DNA of 64,000 bases from CAYFPS01 sp964345075 (GTDB lineage: Bacteria > CAIWAD01), in the NCBI GenBank assembly GCA_964345075.1, contig CAYFPS010000009.1:62001-126000 (forward strand), in the 5' to 3' direction. The position numbers were made by a program, and so were the translations under genes. Shown here in pieces: positions 43,413-51,894 of the stretch; the stretch's first letter is position 1; every line of letters begins with the position of its first letter. The notes under the pieces are model-generated. The model worked only from the letters and a program-made list of their open reading frames with translations. It did not search any database and was not told where the DNA came from.

Positions 43413-44780
43413 TTAGAAGTTCCAGCGCTTCAAGCGATCACGAATATTCTTGTCAGACATCTTGAGCAGCCTGGCCGCCTCGGTCTTGTTACCGCCACTC
43501 TCTTCAAGTGCCTTCAGGACGTAGTGCTTTTCAAAGGCCTCGATTCGCTCCAGCAGCGACAGGCTTTCATCATCGCCGGGAAAGCAGCTGCCCGCCTTCA
43601 TCACGGGTTCGCCCCCGATGGAAGCAGGCAGGTCCCGCACGCCGATCAGGTTGTTGCGCGTAAGCACAACCGCCCCCTCAATGGCATTTTCCAACTCGCG
43701 CACATTGCCGGGCCAGGCATGCTTCATCAGAAGGTCCAGCGCTTCCCGTGATACACCCGTTACGGCCTTCTCATTCATGCGCGCGTATCGCTCGATGAAA
43801 TGCTCGACCAGTGGCAGAATGTCCGACTTGCGCCTGCGAAGCGGCGGCAGACTGACCCGCACCACATTCAGACGGTAGAAGAGGTCTTCCCGAAAATCGC
43901 CATCGGCAATCGCCAGATCCAGATCACGATGGGTGGCCGCAATCACGCGCACATCCACTGGCAGGGGCGATTCGGAACCCACACGCTCAACCGTGCCTTC
44001 CTGTAATACACGCAACAGCTTGACCTGACTGTGCAGGGGCATGTCGCCAATTTCATCAATAAAAAGCGTGCCGCCATCGGCCCGCTCAAAACGTCCGGCA
44101 TGACTGCTGGAGGCGCCGGTAAAGGATCCCTTTTCATGCCCGAAAAGCTCGGATTCAATCAGTGTATCGGGAATGGCCGCGATGTTCACCGCGACAAAGG
44201 CCTTGTCACTGCGATTGGATGTCTGATGAATGGCGCGAGCGACCATTTCCTTGCCCGTGCCCGACTCGCCCAGAATCAGCACGCTCGCCCGGCTGGGGGC
44301 AACACGGGCCACCAGTCCCAGCAGCTCGCGCATTTCCTCGCTGCGCGCGATCATCTCGCCGCCTGCGGAGTCGGCAGAACGCGCCCTCAGCTCGCGCAGT
44401 TCATCCTGCAGCTGGCGCACTTCCAGGGCACGCTGGATCTGCAGCCTGAGCCCGGGCAGCTCAACAGGCTTGGGGATGAAGTTGTAGGCGCCCTGCTGCA
44501 TGGCTTCCACAGCAGTTTCAATTGAACCAAAGGCGGACATGACGATCACCTGCACCAGAGGATTGAGCTGACGCACCTCCTTAAGCAGCTCCACGCCATT
44601 CAGGCCGGGCATGCGCAGGTCTGTCAGCAGAAGATCCACTCCGTGTCGGCGCACCTGCTCCAAAGCCGCCTCGCCATCGGCAGCCTGCAGCACCGTGTAT
44701 CCGTCCATCTCCAGAGTATCGGCCAGCATCTCGCGCTGGGGTCCGTCGTCATCAGCAACCAGCAGAGTAAAGCCTTCCAT
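43413..44780 (-). CDS. NtrC-family sigma-54-dependent response regulator
   Basis: The protein has 455 residues. The receiver domain has acidic ADDD (9-12), phospho-acceptor Asp54 in LLLTDLRMPG and Lys in FIPKPVEL. The AAA+ domain has Walker A GESGTGKE, the sigma-54 contact loop GSFTGA (usual GAFTGA, one conservative change), Walker B GGTLFIDEIGDM and the arginine-finger region FREDLFYRLNV. A Fis-type HTH closes the protein (GGNKTEAARLLKMSDKNIRDRLKRW). When phosphorylated by its kinase it should activate sigma-54 promoters; perfect ones lie on both sides. It follows the kinase gene by 3 bp. Confidence 0.94.
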   Translation of the reverse strand: MEGFTLLVADDDGPQREMLADTLEMDGYTVLQAADGEAALEQVRRHGVDLLLTDLRMPGLNGVELLKEVRQLNPLVQVIVMSAFGSIETAVEAMQQGAYNFIPKPVELPGLRLQIQRALEVRQLQDELRELRARSADSAGGEMIARSEEMRELLGLVARVAPSRASVLILGESGTGKEMVARAIHQTSNRSDKAFVAVNIAAIPDTLIESELFGHEKGSFTGASSSHAGRFERADGGTLFIDEIGDMPLHSQVKLLRVLQEGTVERVGSESPLPVDVRVIAATHRDLDLAIADGDFREDLFYRLNVVRVSLPPLRRRKSDILPLVEHFIERYARMNEKAVTGVSREALDLLMKHAWPGNVRELENAIEGAVVLTRNNLIGVRDLPASIGGEPVMKAGSCFPGDDESLSLLERIEAFEKHYVLKALEESGGNKTEAARLLKMSDKNIRDRLKRWNF

Positions 44781-44783
44781 CTA

Positions 44784-46478
44784 TCAGGCCTCCAGCTCCA
44801 GACGGAAGGTCGCCCCGCCGCCCGGTGTGTCCAGCACCAGTACACGCCCGCCATGTTCCTGCGCAATGCGCTGCACCATGGGCAGACCGATTCCCGATCC
44901 GCTGGCGCGCGTGGTGTAATACAAATCGAAAAGTCGCTCCCGCTCCTTCTCCGCAATCCCCGGGCCATTGTCCACAACATCCAGTCGAATCTTCTCCCCG
45001 ACCGGGCTTGCCGTGATACGCAGACGGGGATCGGACTGTCCGGCATCCTGCAAGGCTTCAAGCCCGTTTCGCAGAAGATTCAGCACGGCCTGTCGCAGCT
45101 GATCCGCATCAAAGGCGAAGTTCAGCCCTGCGGGAATTTCCTGCTCAAAGTGAACGCCGGCCGCAGCCGCCTGACTGGCCAATCCTTCCAGTGTCGGCTC
45201 CAGCACGCGGGCCAGATTCTGCTTGCGGCGGTCGGCTTTGGGCGGACGGGCAAAGGCCAGAAAGTCGCTGACAATTCGCTCGATGCGGCGACTTTCCGCG
45301 CGGATTGAATGAACAACCTTCAAGAATTGCTCACGGTGCTTGACGGGATCAATCTGATGTTCGAGGCGCTGGGCGGCCATACCAATGGTGTTCAGGGGAT
45401 TGCGGATCTCGTGGGCTACGCCACCGGCCAGGCTACCCATGGCCGTCAACCGCTCACGCTGTACGCGCTCGGCCTCCAGCGCACGGACGTCCCCCTCGAT
45501 CCGGGCCTTTTCATCAGCCAGCAGACGCAGGTTCTGTCGATTGAGGAACCAGGCGAAGAGGATCAGCAGCAGGGCCAGCAACAGACTGCTGCGAATGGCA
45601 ATGGCCCAGCGGCTGCGCGCTTCAATCTGCTGGAGGCCCGGAATCACCAGTCCCAGCCGCAAGACAACACCCTCGCCGCCGCTGAAGGGCGTGCGCGCTT
45701 CAAACACCGGACCATCAGGCGTGTCCAGCACTTCTGTCTGAAAGCTCATGGTCTTGAGTGCACGATCATGTGTGGCCTGCCCCGGCTGTTCAACCCAGTC
45801 GGGAAGACCCGGCGTGGCGGCAATCAGCTGATCCGGCGAATCGAGAATCGCATAACAGACTTCCGGGTGATCACCCAGATCCTTGAGCAGAGCTCCCAGA
45901 CCTACGTTTCGGCGAATTTCAAGAAGCTCGCCCGAGGAAACCGCCACCCTGAGGGCGCCCCCGTCCTTGAGTCGACTGGCAACGCCGTAATAGCCTTCAC
46001 CCATTTGACTGGCGCGAAAGAGCCCCAGCACCCAGTCCCGCTGGCCGGGCGCGAGGTTTTCGGGGACATGCAGCCTGCCCAGCGCCCCATAGCCCAGATC
46101 GCTGCCACCAATCCAGTTCATATCCGGCCCGAAGCGGTCGATGCGAGCAACACCGGCCAACGTCAGTAGCTCGCTGTAGTTCAATCCACTCACTTCACCG
46201 GCATCAATTCGCGCAGCCAGCAGATGGGCCACGCTGAAAAGCTGATCGGTCAGTGCACCGCGCACGCTGCTCTCCGCGAGACTGGCGCGGGCGGAAGCCT
46301 GCTCTACCTGGGTAATCAAGGTTCGGGCCGTCTCAGCTGCCAGATCATGGGTCAGCTGGCGGACTTTCAGGTAATCAAGAACGGCCATGCTGATCACACC
46401 TGCGGCTAGCAGGGCAAAGAGCACGAGAGTCGGCGGTGAAAAAGCGTGAAAACGGGATGGGCCGTCAGCAGGACTCAT
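44784..46478 (-). CDS. Membrane sensor histidine kinase of the NtrB/AtoS-like type
   Basis: The protein has 564 residues. Membrane segments at about 16-35 and 293-312 enclose a ~255-residue periplasmic sensor with no family I can name. The kinase core follows a short coiled coil: HisKA with phospho-His356 in AGGVAHEIRNPLNTIGM, N box QAVLNLLRNGLEAL, G1 VVDNGPGIAEKE, G2 ASGSGIGLPMVQRI. It is co-transcribed with the NtrC-type regulator. The signal is unknown; the ligand would act in the periplasm. Its start faces the sigma-54-driven calcium-repeat gene, with both activator palindromes in the shared 298-bp region. Confidence 0.93.
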   Translation of the reverse strand: MSPADGPSRFHAFSPPTLVLFALLAAGVISMAVLDYLKVRQLTHDLAAETARTLITQVEQASARASLAESSVRGALTDQLFSVAHLLAARIDAGEVSGLNYSELLTLAGVARIDRFGPDMNWIGGSDLGYGALGRLHVPENLAPGQRDWVLGLFRASQMGEGYYGVASRLKDGGALRVAVSSGELLEIRRNVGLGALLKDLGDHPEVCYAILDSPDQLIAATPGLPDWVEQPGQATHDRALKTMSFQTEVLDTPDGPVFEARTPFSGGEGVVLRLGLVIPGLQQIEARSRWAIAIRSSLLLALLLILFAWFLNRQNLRLLADEKARIEGDVRALEAERVQRERLTAMGSLAGGVAHEIRNPLNTIGMAAQRLEHQIDPVKHREQFLKVVHSIRAESRRIERIVSDFLAFARPPKADRRKQNLARVLEPTLEGLASQAAAAGVHFEQEIPAGLNFAFDADQLRQAVLNLLRNGLEALQDAGQSDPRLRITASPVGEKIRLDVVDNGPGIAEKERERLFDLYYTTRASGSGIGLPMVQRIAQEHGGRVLVLDTPGGGATFRLELEA

Positions 46479-46549
46479 AAGTCATCCGATTCTATTGATG
46501 ACAATATCGCGCTTCGAATGGTTCTTGTGTGTCAGGCCTGGGTCAGCGC

Positions 46550-46584
46550 CAACCGAAGGGTCGATAGAGTCGACCCATTGGTCG
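46550..46584. promoter_or_regulatory. Twin activator palindromes between kinase gene and calcium-repeat gene
   Basis: CAACC-GAAG-GGTCG (46550-46563) and CGACC-CATT-GGTCG (46571-46584) start 21 bp apart, as at 43375/43396. A half-site CAACC lies at 46595. They are about 110-145 bp upstream of the sigma-54 promoter at 46695 and just upstream of the kinase start at 46478. Confidence 0.75.
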
Positions 46585-46694
46585 GATTCTACGGCAACCA
46601 ACTGCCCCGCAAAACGGAAGACTCCAGGCAAACAAGCATCTATCTCGTTGCCCATCATAGCTTTTACTGATTTCGTCTTTTGATTTTCAAAAAC

Positions 46695-46711
46695 TGGCAC
46701 GGCTCTTGCCA
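46695..46711 (+). promoter_or_regulatory. Sigma-54 promoter of the second calcium-repeat gene
   Basis: TGGCAC (46695-46700), 5 bp, TTGCC (46706-46710): the invariant GG and GC are correctly spaced. It lies 66 bp before the start codon at 46777. Confidence 0.87.
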
Positions 46712-46776
46712 TAAGCAGGGCAAGCGCGGCGAAAAGAAGATTCGCCCGACTGGTTGAAAACATTGAGGATCGAAAA

Positions 46777-47199
46777 ATGAACATGCTCAAGAAGCTCACC
46801 CTGGCCGCCCTTCTCCTGACCTTTGCCGGATTTACCACCAGCTATGCCCAGTTCGGCAATGGCCCCGGCGACTGCACGGGCGACAACTTCGTGGACGTAG
46901 ATGGTGACGGCTACAATGACAATGCCCCCGACGCCGATGGCGACGGCATCCCCAACTACTACGATGAAGATTACGTTCCCGGTGGAACTGGTGGCAATGG
47001 TGGCGGCAATGGCGGCGGCGGCGATTGCGACGGCGATGGCAGCGGTTTCGTCGATGAAGACGGCGACGGCATCTGCGACAACATGGGCGATGGCGGCAAC
47101 AAGTACATGTACAAGAAGGGTGCCCAGATTGACCGCACGGGTGACTGCACGGGCGACGGCGAAGGCCTGAAGAAGCAGTTCAAGGGCGGCAACAACTAA
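46777..47199 (+). CDS. Small secreted thrombospondin-type-3-repeat protein, Gly/Asp-rich
   Basis: The protein has 140 residues: signal peptide (MLKKLTLAALLLTFAGFTTSYA), then the calcium-repeat block FVDVDGDGYNDNAPDADGDG and IPNYYDEDYV. A Gly-Asn spacer (GGTGGNGGGNGGGG) leads to a second repeat region GDCDGDGSGFVDEDGDGICD, and a basic end (LKKQFKGG). Paired DCTGD/DCDGD cysteines could form disulfides. It is paralogous to the protein at 42687-43241. It is driven by the sigma-54 promoter at 46695 and followed by a strong terminator, so it is a single-gene unit. Function unknown; the abundance of Asp-rich loops predicts calcium-dependent folding outside the cell. Confidence 0.8.
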   Translation: MNMLKKLTLAALLLTFAGFTTSYAQFGNGPGDCTGDNFVDVDGDGYNDNAPDADGDGIPNYYDEDYVPGGTGGNGGGNGGGGDCDGDGSGFVDEDGDGICDNMGDGGNKYMYKKGAQIDRTGDCTGDGEGLKKQFKGGNN

Positions 47200-47266
47200 A
47201 GTCCGAAACTCCCTATACACGACCCACCTTCCATGTGAAACTGTTGTTCACGGGTTCAAGCGACAG

Positions 47267-47304
47267 CGCCCGCTCACCACACGGTGAGCGGGCGTTCGGT
47301 TTTA
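47267..47304 (+). terminator. Terminator of the calcium-repeat gene
   Basis: A perfect 12-bp stem, CGCCCGCTCACC (47267-47278) with GGTGAGCGGGCG (47283-47294), loop ACAC, then TTCGGTTTT. Confidence 0.85.
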
Positions 47305-47356
47305 TGGCCGAATACGGATTTGTTACCATTGTCAGGTCATAGCTTGAGGACCTGTC

Positions 47357-50300
47357 ATGCCCTTTCGTTCAGCCCTGATGCTTGCCTGCTGTCTTCTGCC
47401 CCTACTCCTTGCGTCTTCTCTAAACGCCTCTGAAAGCCAGGAACCCGCCCAGGAAATCCTGCTGAAGCTGCCGGACTACATTCTGGAACTGGAAGATTCC
47501 GCACAGCCAAACATTCGCTGGCAGGATCCTTACGGCTTGTCCGGGTTGATTCCCGAGCTGGATGAAGCGCGGGTGCTTCCCCGCCTGAAAGTGCTGATTG
47601 AGCTCAGCCCCGGTCAGCAGCCTGTGATTGAAGTACTGGATCAGGACGAGGGCCAGCCGGTGGCCGACCTGCGCATGGAAGGGGGCCAATTTCCAGCAGG
47701 CCCCGCGCTTGAGTTGCAGGCGCCTGTGATCCAGCGTGGCCGCGCCTATCATGCTCTTTGCTGGTCGCCTTTCTGGCTGAATGAGAAGTCGGGCCAGCTA
47801 CATGCGCAGACCTGGATCCGCCTGCGCATCGAGACCAGGGCAGGGCTGGAAGATGAAGCAAGAACCCAGCTTGCTCCCCTGCCGGCAAGGCTTCAGGAGA
47901 ATGCGATCCTGCGAGAAGGTTCCGGAGCCGACGGCCATGCCTTGCCCGGAACCTATGCGGTGGTTGGCTACTCGTCTCTTCTCAACAATCCTTACATGGC
48001 CGAACTGATCGAATGGAAACGAGCCTGTGGCCACCATGTGCATGTTTTGACTGAGTTGAATCTTGGCTCGCTAACGGCCAGTAACATTCGCAATGCCGTC
48101 CGCCAGCTGTATCACAACGACGACTTCCCGCCCCGCTTCCTGATGCTGGTGGGTGATACACAGGGCAGCTGGCCCATACCCAGTGGCAGCGCTGATGTCG
48201 AGGGCATCAACGACCATTATTATTCCCTGATGGACGATGCGGATTTCCTGGGTGACATTGCCGTCGGACGCCTGAGTGTGGAGACGCAGGCACAGATGGC
48301 CGTTGTTGCCAACAAGATTCTGCGCTACCAGATGAACCCGGACACGCTGGACGATGGCTGGACCATGCGCGCCAGCCTGCAGCGCGGCTATCCTGCAGTC
48401 TCGATGACTCACCTGCTGCGCAGCATCGCAGGGCAAATGGTTGATCAGGGAGTCCGCAGCGTTGACACTCTCTGGTATGAATCGTCCGACTGGCTGGAGG
48501 ATCAGCTTCTGGGTGGAGTCGGGCACTACACCTATCGCGGGCTGGCCATGTACGGCCTGTCAACGAGCGATGTGGACAGACCCGATGCTTTCCAGAATGT
48601 CTGGCGAACGCCATCCATGTGCATGTTCACCTGCATCGTGGGCAACTTCAACAATCGCTACGGGATCACGGAAGCCTTTCTGCGCAAGGGGTCGATCGAT
48701 GCCCCTGCCGGAGCGGTCTCGGCCGTTGGCCTCGCCACAGGCTTTACGCACACGGCCTTCAACAATGTGCTGACAGCCGGATACTATCAGGCTCTGCTGG
48801 AGGACACCCCGGCCACAGTGGGTGAAGCTCTGTTTCACGCCAAGTTCAGCCTTTGGGCCACCCTGCCGGAAGGTTCTCAGGACTTCATCCATTTCTCCAG
48901 CTGGGCCAACCTGATGGGTGATCCCGGCATGCATGCCTGGACAGGCCCCGCCAGACACCTGCAGCTGGAATCCCTGCTGGGCCCGGTCATTCCGGCTGGG
49001 GCAACGGAAGCGGCTTTTCGAGTTCTGGATGATGCCGGCCTGCCGGTGCCGGGTGCCTGTCTGTGTGTACGACAAGCGGGCGGCTATCAGGCGCTGGCAC
49101 AGGCAGACGAAAATGGTCTGCTGAGTTTCGAGCTGACGGGCATGGCCATGGGAGGCGCAAGTTATGTGCTGAGCAAGCCGGGCTATCGCTACAAGCTTGG
49201 TCAGCTGACACGGGAAGAAGGGCTTGCGGTCCTCAGGCTGGAGGCATCGAGCCTGCCGGAAGCCATTGTGGCGGGCAGCGAAATCCTGATTGAACCTTTA
49301 TTGATCAATCCCGGATTTGTCACACAGCAGAATGTGCGCGCAATCCTTTCCGCAGATCCCGGCGAGATGGTCCTCATCGATTCAATCGCCATCGCCGGCG
49401 ACCTTCCAGCCGGATCCAGTGCCCTTGCCAGTCCGTGGCGCGTGCGGCCGCTGGCCAGCCTGCCAGCGGGTACAAGCATCCTGCAGCAGGTGCAGCTGAT
49501 CTCCGACAGTCTGAGTACGGCAGACTGCTTTTCAATGGATGTGATCGCTCCACATCTGCTGCTGGAGGACCTGCGGCATCCGGAGGGCAGCATGCCCCTG
49601 CCCGGTGAATCATTTCTGGCCGAAGTCCGCATTCGTAACACAGGATCACCCTTTACGGGGAGCGGCCAGTTAAGCATCAGCAGTCCATCTTCAGAAATCA
49701 CGCTGCCGAATGAGCCATTAACCTTCAGCATGAATGCCGCCGACTCAATCTTCACATTGATGGTCAATCTGACGCTGGCGGATTCCACCCCGCTGGGCGC
49801 GGTTCTTCCGCTCGATCTGGCCTGGCTCTTTGCCGAAGGCCCGGAAGGCCAGAGTCATGGCTGGCTTGATGTGGCTGGAAGCTCCATGGTCTCAGCTCAG
49901 GGCCCGGATCCCTGGGGTTACCGCGTGATCGAGGATCTCGATGGCCTTGATCTCTCGCCTGCGTGGTCCTGGACCTGGGCGAGCACGCCACTGGCGATTA
50001 CAGATTTTGGCGACTCGCAGGATCACGCCATCTGGATCGATCTGCCCTTTCCGCTGGTCTATTATGGTCAGTCCTACGACAGCCTTTGTGTCTGCTCCAA
50101 CGGCTTTGTTTCTGTGGATCCTCTTGCCGCACTGGATCCACATTTCAGGGACAATCTGCTGCCAGGCCCGATTGGCCCGGCTGGCATGATTGCGCCAATG
50201 TGGGATGACTTCTACATCCCGAATGACCCGGAGGCAGGCGTCCACGTGCACCATTCGCCCGAAAGCGGCGAGTTCATCATTCAATGGACACGGCTGGGAT

Positions 50301-51811
50301 TCTACTTTACAGAAGGGCGCAACACCTTTCAGCTTGTGATACAGGATCCGGACCTGTACCCCACACCCACGGGCGACAGTCGCCTGCTCTTCAAGTATCT
50401 GGAGTACAGCAACACGCAGGACGCCGCGACCGATTTCCGCTGTTCCACCAGTGGCTTTCAATGTCCTGAGCGTAGTCGAGGATTGTGTATCACGCATTTC
50501 TGCAGCAATGATCGGCTGTCAACAGAATTGGGCAATCACCGTGTTCTTCTGATCACCACCGAAGAGCCGGCCTACCATTCAGGCGAGGCCGTCGCCCCGC
50601 TGCTTGTGCACGATCCGCTCCTCTTTGCTCAGGCCGGTGACAGCCTGCACTTCACCATGGAAGCGCTTGACTCTGGCGGCATTTCCTCTGCCTGGCTTGA
50701 ACAGCAGCTGAGTGATGGAACAAGCCAGCTCTATGAGTTGCAGCAGACCGGCCTCTTCAATTGGGAACGAACGCTACCGCCTTTGCAGGAGGGCAGCACA
50801 TTCGCCTACAGTCTGTTTGCGCGGGATGCCAGTCTGCTCCAGAATGAAGCAGGCATCGGACCCTTCAGTTGCACGGTACTCGGCTCTGGCCTGCCGACAG
50901 GTCCGGATGAGGCCGGCCATCTGATTCATGACTCCACAGACGAGACGGGCTTGCCCTTTTCATGGGAGGATCCAGGTGAGAACGGCCAACTCTTCGACTT
51001 TTATGATCAGCTTGTATTACACAACCTGCCGCTGCGACTTGCCTGGTATGGTGTGGACTATTCCAGCCTGACCATCTCCTCTACGGGCGTGATACGCTTT
51101 GGGGACTTTGATGCCTGGCCAATCGGTCCTGCGCAGCAGGCAGGCAGCGCGGAAAACATCAGCAATTTCATTGCCCCGCTCTGGGTGGACGAAACGCCGC
51201 CCAGTCTGATCTTCGTGAGACATGATGACGGAAGCGGTCGCTTGATTCTCACCTGGTCACAGATTCAGATTGTAACGCCGAGCGGCCTGCAAAATGTTCA
51301 AGTACAGCTCATCCTACATGATGCCGACCGGCATCCGACGGCTAACGGCGAAAGCGCCATCATCATGCAGTATCTGGGCCTGCAGGAAGCCCTCCACGGT
51401 TCCATCGGCATTCAGGGGCCGGACGACGGGCTCTCCTACTGGTTCGATGGCGAATATGACGACCACGCCACGGTTCTGGCCGACAGCCTGTGTCTTCTGG
51501 TTGCAAGCGAAAGCTGGACGGGCGGCCCGCTGGAAACGGGTATCCCGAAGACCTTTCTGCTGGAAGCCCCGGCACCCAATCCCTTTAACAGCCGGACGAA
51601 GGTCGCCTTTCGCCTGCCCAGAGTCGGGCAAATCGAGCTGCGTCTTTTCAATCTGCTTGGACAGCAGGTTCAGCTGCTTCAGTCAGGCCCGGCAGCTGCG
51701 GGCAGGCATCAAATCGTTCTGGATGGCGGTGGCCTGAGCAGTGGCGTCTATCTGCTGCGCCTTGAGCAGGCCGGGCAAGTAGACAGCAGAAAGCTCCTGC
51801 TCCTGAACTAA
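47357..51811 (+). CDS. Secreted C25 (gingipain-like) cysteine peptidase with C-terminal sorting domain
   Basis: The protein has 1484 residues: signal peptide (SALMLACCLLPLLLASSLNA), a propeptide-like region to about 195, then the C25 catalytic domain. The domain starts GTYAVVGYSSLLNNPYMAEL and carries the catalytic His287 in GINDHYYSLMDD (followed by DIAVGRLSV) and the likely nucleophile Cys426 in FTCIVGNFNNRYG. Several Ig- or jelly-roll-like domains follow, including two related ones (WIDLPFPLVYYGQSYDSLCV and LVLHNLPLRLAWYGVDYSSL). The last ~85 residues are a type-A sorting/FlgD-like domain (APNPFNSRTKVAFRLP to SRKLLLLN), as used for type IX secretion. GAGGAC precedes the ATG. Confidence 0.9.
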   Translation: MPFRSALMLACCLLPLLLASSLNASESQEPAQEILLKLPDYILELEDSAQPNIRWQDPYGLSGLIPELDEARVLPRLKVLIELSPGQQPVIEVLDQDEGQPVADLRMEGGQFPAGPALELQAPVIQRGRAYHALCWSPFWLNEKSGQLHAQTWIRLRIETRAGLEDEARTQLAPLPARLQENAILREGSGADGHALPGTYAVVGYSSLLNNPYMAELIEWKRACGHHVHVLTELNLGSLTASNIRNAVRQLYHNDDFPPRFLMLVGDTQGSWPIPSGSADVEGINDHYYSLMDDADFLGDIAVGRLSVETQAQMAVVANKILRYQMNPDTLDDGWTMRASLQRGYPAVSMTHLLRSIAGQMVDQGVRSVDTLWYESSDWLEDQLLGGVGHYTYRGLAMYGLSTSDVDRPDAFQNVWRTPSMCMFTCIVGNFNNRYGITEAFLRKGSIDAPAGAVSAVGLATGFTHTAFNNVLTAGYYQALLEDTPATVGEALFHAKFSLWATLPEGSQDFIHFSSWANLMGDPGMHAWTGPARHLQLESLLGPVIPAGATEAAFRVLDDAGLPVPGACLCVRQAGGYQALAQADENGLLSFELTGMAMGGASYVLSKPGYRYKLGQLTREEGLAVLRLEASSLPEAIVAGSEILIEPLLINPGFVTQQNVRAILSADPGEMVLIDSIAIAGDLPAGSSALASPWRVRPLASLPAGTSILQQVQLISDSLSTADCFSMDVIAPHLLLEDLRHPEGSMPLPGESFLAEVRIRNTGSPFTGSGQLSISSPSSEITLPNEPLTFSMNAADSIFTLMVNLTLADSTPLGAVLPLDLAWLFAEGPEGQSHGWLDVAGSSMVSAQGPDPWGYRVIEDLDGLDLSPAWSWTWASTPLAITDFGDSQDHAIWIDLPFPLVYYGQSYDSLCVCSNGFVSVDPLAALDPHFRDNLLPGPIGPAGMIAPMWDDFYIPNDPEAGVHVHHSPESGEFIIQWTRLGFYFTEGRNTFQLVIQDPDLYPTPTGDSRLLFKYLEYSNTQDAATDFRCSTSGFQCPERSRGLCITHFCSNDRLSTELGNHRVLLITTEEPAYHSGEAVAPLLVHDPLLFAQAGDSLHFTMEALDSGGISSAWLEQQLSDGTSQLYELQQTGLFNWERTLPPLQEGSTFAYSLFARDASLLQNEAGIGPFSCTVLGSGLPTGPDEAGHLIHDSTDETGLPFSWEDPGENGQLFDFYDQLVLHNLPLRLAWYGVDYSSLTISSTGVIRFGDFDAWPIGPAQQAGSAENISNFIAPLWVDETPPSLIFVRHDDGSGRLILTWSQIQIVTPSGLQNVQVQLILHDADRHPTANGESAIIMQYLGLQEALHGSIGIQGPDDGLSYWFDGEYDDHATVLADSLCLLVASESWTGGPLETGIPKTFLLEAPAPNPFNSRTKVAFRLPRVGQIELRLFNLLGQQVQLLQSGPAAAGRHQIVLDGGGLSSGVYLLRLEQAGQVDSRKLLLLN

Positions 51812-51839
51812 GCCTGTATCACGCGCCGGCTTCTTTACA

Positions 51840-51882
51840 AAAAGGAAAGCGCCGCCTTTTGCTCAAAGGCGGCGCTTTTTGT
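51840..51882. terminator. Bidirectional terminator between convergent surface-protein genes
   Basis: A perfect 14-bp stem AAAGCGCCGCCTTT (51846-51859) / AAAGGCGGCGCTTT (51865-51878) with loop TGCTC and T-tracts on both strands. A TGTATCAC copy (51815) lies 3 nt after the stop codon of the preceding peptidase gene. Confidence 0.9.
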
Positions 51883-51894
51883 TTCAACGGACAA

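Noticed and set aside
46687..47220. Minus-strand 177-codon frame rich in Ala/Val opposite the calcium-repeat gene
   Set aside because: The plus strand has a signal peptide, calcium repeats, a sigma-54 promoter and a terminator; the Ala/Val richness is the complement of Asp/Gly codons.
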